A stretch of DNA of 64,000 nucleotides from Setophaga petechia (lineage: Eukaryota > Chordata > Aves > Passeriformes > Parulidae): positions 12,798,936-12,862,935 of the forward strand of contig JANCRA010000025.1 in NCBI GenBank assembly GCA_024362935.1, in the 5' to 3' direction. The notes beneath the pieces were generated by a model. The model was not told the origin of the DNA and did no database searches. It worked only from the letters and a program-made list of their open reading frames with translations. Each line of letters starts with the position of its first letter. Within the stretch, counting starts at the first letter, position 1. Positions 50,613-61,345 of the stretch are shown here, in pieces. Made by a program: the position numbers and the translations under genes.

Positions 50613-51109
50613 GGCTTTTAATGTTCCATTTTGAGGATCTCAGCATCATCTCATGTAGTGGGAAGTTGGAAAGGTTTTCTCCCTGATATTCTTACAGCTG
50701 AAAAAAAAAAAATTAACCATACCTACTCTATACCTCCCAGAAAAACTTGGGAAGATAGCACTCATTTTGAAAAACTGAATATTCAAAATTCAGGAAATGG
50801 CCAGTGTCACACTGTGTGGTTTTTCTCATTTTTCCTTGTGAGGTAACTTGTATAGCATTTCATAACTAAATTATTGTCTGCTAGAGTCTTGCTGTTTTCA
50901 ATATTGCATGACAAATGCTCCAAGAGTGAGCCAGATATACATGAGAGATGATAATCATCTAGAGAAATAAGAAGGTAAAATGCTTTTTTAATAGCAGGGA
51001 AGCACTGAGTGAATAAGGCAGGATATATTTCCATTTTGCTTTTTCCCCTGCACAACAGGTTTAATAATGCATCCTCATTTCCACTGGTGGTGTTTAAGGA
51101 GTGATTAGT

Positions 51110-51420
51110 TGTGATTAGCATGGCAGAAGGTGTCATGGTGGGGGAGACAGAGACACAACAGGACACCAGGGTTTCATGGAGCAGAAGAAAGTTTTTTGGT
51201 ATCCAGAGTTCTTGATATAGGCTGTTCCAAAGATTCCACATCCAGATTTGGCTGGCTATGATTGGTTACCACCCAGCTCACCTGGATAATGGATACCTGC
51301 TCATGTTCATGGTGAGGATTGGCTCTCTATAGCCAAACCCCTCCTCTTCTTATGAGCCACACAGACCATCTGTGTGCTGTCATAAGAAAGAAAATTGGGG
51401 AAATATTTCTTTTAATGTCA
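51110..51420 (-). mobile_element. LTR-like fragment, probable solo LTR
   Basis: On the minus strand this reads like the U3-R part of a songbird endogenous-retrovirus LTR: gaggaggggtttggctatag, a cagcctatatcaag segment (51211-51224) in TATA-box position, then ctctgga and a ggtgtcctgttgtgtctctg segment. No internal viral genes are present. Borders are approximate and the family is assigned from memory of passerine LTR style. Confidence 0.45.
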
Positions 51421-51498
51421 TGTTGAAGTTAAGGATAAGCAGCTTATAGAGCCATACACTGAATATCCAAAAACTGGTACTAAATGTCTGTTCTTGCC

Positions 51499-51750
51499 TT
51501 GTGTCCTGGTTTTGTAAAGCAGTGGTCAGGTGAGTGAGGGGCAGACCAGAGGAGGCAGATGAGGGGGTTAAAATGCATTTACAGAGAGAAATGTCCTGTG
51601 GGCATTTCCCTCCTGGCTTTGCCCTCTCTGTGCTGGGGTGAAACCAAAGAGAGCAAATGGTTTATGTTTAATGACATCTCTGGCAACTTGTATCTCTCTG
51701 AAGAAATCACTTTTTTAAGGAATGGAAATTGCCTCTCTTGAGGTGTCTTC
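51499..51750 (+). mobile_element. Possible LTR or other repeat fragment
   Basis: It begins with tgtcctggttttgtaaagca, a start common among avian LTRs, followed by purine-rich gaggaggcagatgagggggt. The far end is not defined. It lies 80 bases from the previous LTR-like piece but in the opposite orientation, so the two are not obviously one element. Confidence 0.3.
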
Positions 51751-54700
51751 CTGTCTATATGATTCTTCATAAAGAAAATAATTTGTTTATGAATTGATTC
51801 CAGCTAAACACTGCTTATTCAGTGTCAAAAATTTGCAGATCCATTAGCAAAGACTAACCATGTAGAGATGGTTAAAGGACAGCAAGAACACTCTGTGACA
51901 GACTCAAGTTTACAGTACATTGTATATCACAGAATTTCCTGAGCCTTTTACTTCCATTACTGCCTTTTCAAAAAGCTTTTTTACAGTTTGGGGTGTGTAG
52001 AGCCTTGGAACTAAAGGAGGTAAAAGCCTGATGGTTTTTCAAATTTACAATTCTGTTAAAACTAATAAAGACATGATAGAAGACAGCACAAATGTTTTAT
52101 CAGTTGAGTTTCTGCCTTTAGTACAGAAGATGAGTAAAGGGTTTGTCTTTTGCAGTAAATAATCATAATATATTTTTGTACTTGTGTATGCATTTGCAAT
52201 TTTTAGGAGACATGAGGCTCCCTTGGAGGTAGGAGGGTGGATTAAAATGGGATTTCAGGTTCTTGGGAACTTTTATTTCATGGCCAAAAGTTCTTGGCAA
52301 CATTTGTATGTGAAATGTTAAACTGAATTTACTGTCTCAATTCATAGGTAAAAGTAGAAAGTGTTTGCTATGAGTTATTTGCTGTTTGATTTAGTTAATA
52401 TTTTAGGAATATTGATTTGGAGTCTTGGTCATAATGTTTGGAATTTTTATTTACATTTTAGAACCATTAAATTAGGTCTGTGCTATTGTTATGTTCCCTG
52501 TCTCTGGCACACTTTAAGCTGTGTAAGATTATCTTACCTCTTAAAAAGAGGGTTTTGGCACGAGAAATATCAACTTAGAAAAATCTTTTTAATGTGTTTT
52601 GTCTTCCACTCCACTCCATCTGTAAATATTGGTTATTTCTATGAAACATTGGTCATCTTTGTTTTAGCTGTAGAAGTTGGCTTTGTCAGCTGATTTTCTG
52701 TGGAAGCAGGAGAAGTTTGAGTACATTTATTTTGTTGAGGAACAATCACTCTTTCTTATGTTCTGTAGGTACCTGAAGCAGTCACCCCATCACTTACCAC
52801 TTTCCAGATGGGAAATGAGAGCAGGAAAGCAGAAAGCTGTTAAACCACCTCTTCCTTTATAGTCCCTCTTAAAAAGTGGGAGAACATATCCAGAGTAGTA
52901 AACTTAAACTATTCTCAACCCTCAACCACTTAGAATTTGAAACTGAATTCACACTGGCAAAGATTAATACTGATCAGATGAGCTCTGCTAATAAAAGCAG
53001 AGCTTTGGAGGGTGCTGCTTTCCAGCTGAAATGGAGCTGTTTCTTATGCATCAATGCAGAATGAAATGTGTGAGTTTGGCTGTGCTCTTTAATTCACCTG
53101 TTGGATACCAACAGAGTATCCACAGAGCTAATGCCAGGGTCAGGGGTAACAGCTGAAGGGGTTAAACAGCCTCTGATCAGGTAAACTCAGTGATCTGCAG
53201 AGATGAGAAAGTGCAGTGATCCCTTCACCCTCAGCAGGCTGCTCTCTACATTTATTTAATTTTTGTCAGATTTTTATACGCTATCACATTTGTTTGTAAC
53301 GATATTAAAATTACAGATTTATAGATCCTCTGTCAGGCAGAGATTGAAGTCAAACCTATGGGGTAGACTTCTTATAGTCTCTTAATACAGGAGAAACTAT
53401 TGGTGCATTTGTCACTTATGTTGATTCTGCTTCAAAAATGAAATTAGTACTTACTTTGGAATTTCTGTACAACTTTGATGGGCGGGGCAAGTTGTATGTG
53501 TGGTTTTTTATGTGAATATAGGAATTCATTATTTTTGTTTTGCTTTTTGGTTAAAGGAAAAAAAAACCACGATTAATTATTTTGCACAGGGAAGGTAGCC
53601 AATTTCATCTGTTCCAGATATTGATGTGAGTTTGTGGGAAAGCTCTAAATGCATTGGTTTTCTCTCTTATACAATAAATGAATCCAGTAGGATTTTAGAT
53701 ACGGTCATGAAACACATATTTTGTACAAAACCCACAAAATGGACCAAAGTCACTCAGCCAGTAACTCACAGTGCAGGAAGTGGTCTCCAGTTTACAGCAT
53801 ATCACATAACATTCTCTTTGTGTTAGGTGAAAGTATCCATACTTATGTGCATTATATACAAATAACATGTGTTACCTGTCTTAACCAATAATTTATGTCC
53901 TGTAAATAGCCCTTTGGTTCTATAAGAACCAGACACTCTGACTTGTTGGCTAATTCTCTAGAAAAGAAAATTTATTTCCTCTTCTCAGTAGTGTCTCTTG
54001 GGTTGTTGTGGAGATGCTTTTATTAGCAGAGTGAAATAAATCAGGACTGTTCTGACAGTCAAATTGCATTAGGTCTTATAACTTCTTTTGAATTAGTGAG
54101 TTTAATAAGCCAGGCTAACAGCCTAACTTTGTTTTCTTTGAAAAGAAGTTTCTTGATTATCTGATCATGTATTTTGGATGACTTTAAAGAGCCTGGAGGA
54201 GTATTTGTTAAACAATTTGAGATGTTGGAAACATACCTAAATCCAGTACAGAAGAACTCAGGCTCTGTCTGGTAAAAACCAGACTTAACTCTATACTCAG
54301 TGTCTCTTAGGAGAATACTGATGCCCTCAGTTGATGGATAGGTGACCCCCAAAACAGTATTCCCAATTCCCTGTATTTGAGAAGGAAAGATTGGAGGGGG
54401 TTTTTGAAATTTAAGGTGTAGTTGAAAAGGAAATGAAATAAAATATTTCAGATTTCCTCAGGCTGGAAATCCCAAAAAAAGCATTTCAGAAACACCCAGC
54501 AGTGCTGGTTCCAAAGCCAAGTGTGTCCCCTGGTGCTCCCAGCTGCTCGTGGGGCTGACACACTTGTCAGTCTCACTGCTGCCACCTCCTCCTGGAGTCT
54601 GCATCCTCTTGGCAGGGCATTAATTACACTTCCCCTTGCTGTGGAGAGCCCTTTGCAAGGGTGTGTGATTTGAAGTGCTTATGGGGCAGTAAGGAGTCTG

Positions 54701-56500
54701 GAAGCAGTGACAGCCCTAAGCCCAAAAGGCTTTGCAAGGCCTCTCAGGGATGCTTTGTGGCCAGAAGCCCAGATGCAGGGTTTTCAGTCTCACAGTTCAG
54801 TGACACAGGAGAGTCAGGGTTTGACTAGAAAGTCACTCAAAAGCAGGGAGCCTTTTAAGTGTTCCTAAATGCATCACCTCAGGAAAGGGTTCCACTCCTC
54901 CATGATTTTTGGTTCTTGGGCACTCTTGCTGACATCTGCTTGGGAGACCTGGGGCGTTTTTTTCTAGGATAAAATACTGTCCAGCCTAATCAGCTTTCTG
55001 GAATTCTTGGTTTTAAACAAAAGAAAGCCACAACAGCTTATTATTGACCCACAGACAAGAGCTGCAGGGCTAAGGCCCTGGAACATGAACCTTTCCTTTG
55101 TTTAGGAAACCCAGATCCATCCCAAGGTCAGTCCCATTAAAGACAGGCATCAAGACTTTCCACAGTCCCATAATATTCTGCTCCACGAGTCTCCTGGATT
55201 CTACTAGAATGTGGCCTTGGCTTTAAAGAAGCTAATTAAAAACTAGACACTTCAAGGCAAAAATGCTGGAGTCAATGAATGGATATTTTCCTCCAGTCTT
55301 GTTTTACTGAATAACTAAACAGATTTAGCCAAATATAATTTTGCTGTTTGGTTCTTTGGAAGCAGCAGCTTTCTGCCCTGAGTTTTTTACTGCTGTAGTA
55401 CTCTCCAATTACCTTTAAAAGCAACAGAGTCCTATACTATCAGATCTAGACTTAGTGTGCTTTGGAGCAGAACATTGGCAGCTTGTAAAACAACTTTCCA
55501 CAGCTGCACACAGAGGGGAGAAAAGTCTGTAGTCTTATTTTCTGGTGTAGTGAGAAGTGCAAGGCCTGAGCTTTTGCAGGCAATCTTGATGAGCAGAATA
55601 ACTCCATCACTGAAGCAATTTTGAGCAATTCTGAAACAGCTTTAATTGATACCAAATTGCAGTTTCAGATTCAAGAACAGAGGAGCAGGGTGAGAGAAAA
55701 AGGATAGTCCTTAGTCTGCTGGTTTAACTTCAAGCATTAATACTGCATTCTTCCTCTCTCTTTCATGCTTGGGAGTTATTGAATTAGGTTTACTAATCAA
55801 TTTGTGATTTTTATAACAAACCAAGCCATTAAAAAACCTCCCCAAACAATCTCTTCATTAGGATCGTGTTATCCTCAATCCGGCAGTACTTTTTGTCCCA
55901 ACAACCTGATTTTGAAAAATGTATTTCCTAGATAACTAAGCAAAGATAATTTCAGTAGCCATAAACCCTGGACTGTGTGGCTCACAGAACTGGCAAGGGC
56001 TTGAGCACATCAGCACCATTTGTGCAAGGTCTGACACTTCGAGTTTTGTAGTTATTGAAGGCTTTTACCTGTGATTTATTTTTCTAGAATAAATAGGTTA
56101 AAAATACCTTAAATAACTGAATCTATAGTCCTATCACTGTTTTATAAGTATAATTTAGTAAGTTTTACACTCACATGTGCTTTTTATTTTTTTTCTTTCA
56201 AAGAAGTTAACGCTTTTTTTCTTATTTCTATTTTTTTTTTATTCTGTTTCAGATTAAAAGTCATATTTTTTTTTTAAGCTGAATTTAAAAAGCTAAATTT
56301 GTTTTTAATTTTTATTTTGCTGCAGAGTATTTCCCCATACTTAAATAAAGCATAGACCTTTCATGTTCCCGTGTAATAATTAATCTTGCCATTTTGAAAT
56401 TGCTATCTAGATAGCACTTTGGAATTGTCATAGATGACATTTTGGAGTTGCCAGAGCTCCATGTGACTGAATTGGTGTTTCCTGCACCTTTTTCTCACAG

Positions 56501-56694
56501 GCTCACGAGGCAGCCCTGGAGGCCAGGGCCAGCCCCGAGCTGGGCGAGCGCCTGCAGCAGCTGGAGCGGGAGGTGACGCGCTACCGCGAGGAGGCCGGCA
56601 AGGCTCAGGCCGAGGTGGATCGGCTCCTGGACATCCTCAAAGAGATGGAGAACGAGAAGAATGACAAGGATAAGAAGATAGCAGAGCTGGAAAG
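56501..56694 (+). CDS. ERC1: ERC1 coding exon j (64 codons + 2 bases)
   Basis: Acceptor CACAG before 56501, donor AAAG|GTGAGG after 56694. It encodes AHEAALEARASPELGERLQQ, then LEREVTRYREEAGKAQAEVD, RLLDILKEMENEKNDKDKKI and AELE, leaving two bases of a split codon. This is the only phase 2 end in the window and fits the known ERC1 choice after AELE (R-Q directly, or S-L-T-S-R inserted). The 5' half is very rich in G/C third positions. Substitutions versus mammals concentrate in LGERLQQLEREVTRYREEAG. Confidence 0.96.
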
Positions 56695-59600
56695 GTGAGG
56701 ATGGTGTAAAAGTTTAAAGAGGAGCACAAAAATCTCGCGTTAGTATGTTAGAGATAAGTTGTTTTTCTTGTCTTCAAAACCTTAAGGCGTCTGTTTTGGA
56801 AAAGTCTTTTAGTCTATTTAGAATTTTTCTTTCTTTGGTCCTTTATTTTGCTATGGTGTTAGGAAAAGGGTGTCTTACCATCTGCTTTTTCTTACCTGGC
56901 TACTCAAAAATAGGCCTGATACAGCTAGAACTAGAAGGGTAGATAGAGATATAAGGGAATGGAGAGGGTTGTAAAAGCTGCTGGAATTTTGGTGTGTTTG
57001 TAAAAGAGTTTGTTGTTTTGATACAAGAAATTCCTCAGGCATGGCTTTTTCAGAAACAAATAAGAAAAATGCCTTTTCAAAGCTTGTGTTACTGTTTACT
57101 CAGATTCTTCTGACAAGTGGCCTCATAACTCAGTACTGGTAGGGATACAGGTAAAACTTTGGCCCTAGTGAAACCTGATGAGCAGATTTGCTTTTGTCCA
57201 AGCAAAACTTGATTCAGCACTTTTCAGCATTTTCCATCTTTCTCTTGGAGCCAGGAGGCTAAAGACTATCATGTCCCTAGAAAAAACTAAAATTTACTAT
57301 GATTCCATGATGATTGAATCACAAATATAAGTAATAGATCTTGTGAAAACCTGAATTAGATTGTGTGTTCTGTCATTTTCTCATCTTACAGTAGGCCAAG
57401 AGCAAATTTCTGGGCAGTAATACCTGTTTGGGGCTTTTTGTTTACTTTACCACTCCCAACTTGGAGCAGCAAAATGGAAATTTGATTATTCCCATTTGGC
57501 TTGTGCCAGAATAGTCTTTCTGTCTTTTCATTGCTTAACTACTCTACAGTTTATTGTCAGGAAGATTAGGGCAACTAAGTGGAGGACATTTCAGGTTCTG
57601 CAATCAGTGGTTGTTTTTCATGGCCTGTTGATTATCAAATTATGGGCCCCTCTGAATGATTTGAAAAACTATTTTCTAAGGAGTCCATTCTGTTTTCCTT
57701 GACATGTAAAGAGCTCTGGAACAATTCAGTTTGCCAGTTTGGCTTCTTTTCTCTTTGTGACTGTAAACAACATCCTGTTGGTTTTTTTAAGTTGCTTTAT
57801 TTAACCAAAATCATACCTGTGGTATAAGCTCAAACACCCAGGAGTGAGGATATATTATTTTTAAAAGTCTTCCCTTTTTTCCTAAGTGATGCATTGTTCA
57901 GCCCATTGGTACATGATGTAGTCAGCAGAATATTCAAGCAATAGGTTGATATTGTTGAATATAGACATGAAAACACTACAAGTCATTCTTTGTGTGATTA
58001 TTTTCAGTCCTGTTGGGGTCCCCATCTCAGGTGTCACATTTCCCATGTCATCCTCCTTAGGGCAGGCAGCTTGATCAGGAAACAGGTACAAGCAGCAAAC
58101 TTCTATCAGAACTAAGATAGAGGGAAGGAGTATATTCATAGTGCCTTAATTGGTTTTTTTTCTTTGTGGAGAAGTAACTACTGTTTAGGAAAAGAAAGTC
58201 AGAAATATGCATCATTCTTTAGCCTGATTCCTAGAGGAGATTAAAATGGAAGAGAATTCTCTTACATATGCTTTTAATGCAAGCTGCCTTTTTTATTACA
58301 TTAACATTCAGAAACTAATCATGATTTGACTTGCAGCATCAAAAATTGAATAGTCACAAGTGTCCTATAAACAAAAAAGTTTATAGTCTATGAAGGAAAA
58401 ATAACAAAGGAAAAAATTAGCATGGATCTCTTTTTATTTACAGAAGCAATTGCACCATCTTCAAAGAGTTAGAAAGTTAGTTTAGTTAGTTTTTCTTGGA
58501 AAAGGTGCACTTCTAGACATCTGCAAAGCAGTTATTGTTTGTCCTGTTACATGGTAGTTTCTTGATGTTTCAGTCACAGACTAAAGTTCTACTATGAAAA
58601 CATAGAACCCCCAAATGAGTAGATATCATTCTGTAATAATTGAGTAAATACTTTGACTATTCAGTTTTATTCATTCCTTCTTACCATCTGATCATCAGTC
58701 TTACAAAAAATTGAGTGGTCCTCTTCTCTTTTTAACTTATCTTTCCTTCCAGTACTGAGATAAGATAGAATATGTTTTCTCTTATTTCTAGTAATTAGAA
58801 TAGGTATTTTGACTATGCAAAAGAGAAGGCATCTTTTGTTATCATGTGACTGCCAGCAGCCAAATAAATCAAGGGGAGGAGAAAAATCTAAGAATATTCA
58901 TTAAGTGGAAATAGAAAAAGTCTTCATGCTCTAGAGATCTAATCTGGATGCTGTTAGTGTGGTGCTAGCCAAGTATCAGCACCTGAAATGATTTTTCAGG
59001 TGGAACTGTAATATACAGCACTGGAGAAAGAGATAGAAGCTTCCAGATACTTTATGGTGAGGTTTTGACTGGTAATTTCTCTTTTTTTGAATAATTGTTG
59101 GGATTTCTATTTGACATTAGTTGTTTTCAACTGCTCCCCCAAACAACTATTTTCTGAAAACTTGCTTTCTTCTTGTGAATTTTTGCACAAAGCAGAGATT
59201 TTATCATGCCTATTTCATGTATAGGTTGGTCCTGTTTTTATCTACAATGCTTGTTTATAAAATATTCTTTTGTGTCTGAACCGATATATCAAAGCATGTT
59301 ACATGCATGTAACATGAGCTAGAAGAGTCCTGGTTTCCAGGAAAAAAAAATAGATAATTTTGCCTTTCAAAAGTCTTTCCTAAATTGTGGTCCATGCAGA
59401 GTGAGCTAGAAATTATCTTGATTTCTAGTGCTTGTACAGCTGATTAAGCTGTGTTGTGCAGAGTAGAGCCTTAGTGCCTGCAGAAGCAATTGTCAGCTAA
59501 ACAGCAAATATTGCTGTTCCTATCAGGAACAGTCAGTGTTCCATGTGCAGCAAGATGAGAAGAAAAGAGTCACATACAGAGAAGAATTCAACTAAAAAAA

Positions 59601-60049
59601 ATGGGATTTTCAAAACAGAGTCTATCTTCCTTGTAGTTTTCCCTTTTGCTAGTTCTGTGTGACAACTAGACCATAAGCTGTCAGGGAGAGAGAAATGGTA
59701 TCACAGTTTCATCCACAGAAGAGATGTGTCACCTGTTAGGGAGGTGTGCACAGGGGAACAGAGAAAGAGAAAAGACAGTATGGAGAGGAAGATGAAATTA
59801 AAAGCAGAAAACTATTCTTTTAACCTTTTCAATGCAAACAAAACTACCTTGTGCTTAAGGTAACATAAAGAGGGAAATGCTTCCACTCTTCAGCTGTTGC
59901 AATTACTGACTGGGAGACGTTGCTTTTCAGACTGAAGATATTAAAAAAAAAGTGTGAATTACAGTGCATGCTATGCAAAATTTGAAAAATATTCTAGAGT
60001 CAACACAAGGTGGAAAGCACGAGCTCATTGGTGGATATACTCTGTGGGG

Positions 60050-60640
60050 AGGATTTTGCTTTTTCTTATGGGAAGGTGGGCCCTGAGTCCACATTTCTTC
60101 TGTGGGTGAGCAGCCCCCTAAGTTTAATTTGTGCCCCCTGTTGTGGTGGTGTAGAGGTTTTGTAGCTGTCTGGTTATTCACTTCCTTTGTAACTAACCGT
60201 TTGCTTTTTGTACTGCCATCCCATAACCTCCTGTCTCTCTGTAACTTTTCATTTTGTGTTCTGTTTCCCCCCTTGCTTTTTCCTCCCTCCTGTCCCACCC
60301 TGCTCCCCGAGTTGTGTTGTTCTGTTCTGTTCTGTTCTGTTGTGTCCCCCGGGGTGTTTGTGACTGTGCCTTTCCTCAGAAAGCGCGGCTCCCGCACTCC
60401 GCACCCTCCCTGCCAGGTGTCGGTCCCCGCGCCGCAACACCTGGGGGGGTTTGTGTGGGACTTCCTGGGAAAGTGAGTGCCCTCAAGGCTTCTGTTTCCT
60501 CCTCTGGGCTGCAACGTGGCCTCTGCTGCTGCTGCTTGGGGCTGCTGCAATGCTGCTTCTTTCCCTAGGTCAAACAGCACCTGCTTATGTGGAGTGCAAG
60601 CGCTGCTTGTGGCCGCAGTCCAAAGGAAGTTTGCTGCTGT
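60050..60640. other. GC-rich unassigned block
   Basis: About 590 bases of higher GC than the flanks, pyrimidine-rich on the + strand, with a CpG-rich core (60350-60440). A 217-codon minus-strand frame (59927-60580) crosses it, but its product is low-complexity and matches no family I know. Its position right beside the LTR suggests retroviral leader or internal sequence, but no primer-binding site or gag motif was found. Confidence 0.4.
60317..60343. repeat. TGTTC pentamer microsatellite
   Basis: Four to five tandem copies of tgttc. Confidence 0.85.
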
Positions 60641-60799
60641 TCTCCCTGATTTAATCTTGACTGAAGCTGTTGCTTTTTAATTCTAATTCTCTTGCTGTGT
60701 TTTGCCTTTGGTTCTAATCTCTGCTACCTGCCTACCTGCTTGAACCAGCTAAAAGTCAGTGTTCTTCAAGTATTCTAAAATTGATAGAGGTCAGTGTTT

Positions 60800-61345
60800 G
60801 TTGGTTTCTCTGAGTCTGGATTGAAGGCACTTGAGACAGTAATTCATGTTTGGACTCAGGTGTTGATTATTTCTTATCAGTAAAACAGTCTCACTACTGT
60901 GAGTTCAGCAGCAAGGCACAAAATGGCCAACAATCTCTTGTTCCAAGGTCTTTTAAGACTACCCTATCCAATTAAGAACTGACACCTAGATTATTTTCCC
61001 TTTTAACCCAATAACTGATCCCACAGAGCCCCCAATGCAGACTCTTCTGCCCAATTACAAAATGCCACCCAAACCCAAGAAAAAGAGGGAAGAAGCAGCA
61101 TGAAGAAGAAACTCAGGACAATACCCTGTGCCCTCCATCTTGCTTCCATCCACAACACCTCTAAAAATCCCAAAACCTCAATTTCTCACCAAGTGACACA
61201 CCAACACTGCTCTCTATAATCTGTTTCACACTTTTGTGGATTCCAGTCTATCTTGAAGTCTAGGAAACTCTCCATGAATGAGGGTCAAAGTCAGTGCTCC
61301 CCTGGGGGTCAGGGCACCCCAGAGCAGACAGAGAAATATTCCCAG
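60800..61345 (-). mobile_element. Probable ERV-L-type LTR (solo or isolated)
   Basis: Read on the minus strand it resembles songbird ERV-L LTRs: tgggatttttagaggtgttg, gcaagatggagggcacaggg, a tcttaaaagacc segment at 60947-60960 in promoter position, caagagattgttggccattt and ataatcaacacctgagtcca. No reading frame for a viral protein was recognised beside it. The ends are approximate and no target-site duplication could be settled by eye. Confidence 0.6.

Larger units (their letters stand above)
46048..56500 (+). other. ERC1: Intron i-j, 10.5 kb
   Basis: Contains the candidate microexon (49413-49448), a 22-bp near-tandem pair (47625-47668), a CR1 tail (50491-50612) and LTR-like pieces (about 51110-51420 and 51499-51750). 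I cannot assign 46048-47624, 47669-49311, 51751-54470 or 54471-56480. The exon j acceptor tttttctcacag is strong. Confidence 0.8.

Noticed and set aside
59927..60580. 217-codon minus-strand frame as a possible retroviral or novel gene
   Set aside because: Low-complexity product, no gag, protease or other motif, and no splice or promoter support. Kept only as an unassigned block.
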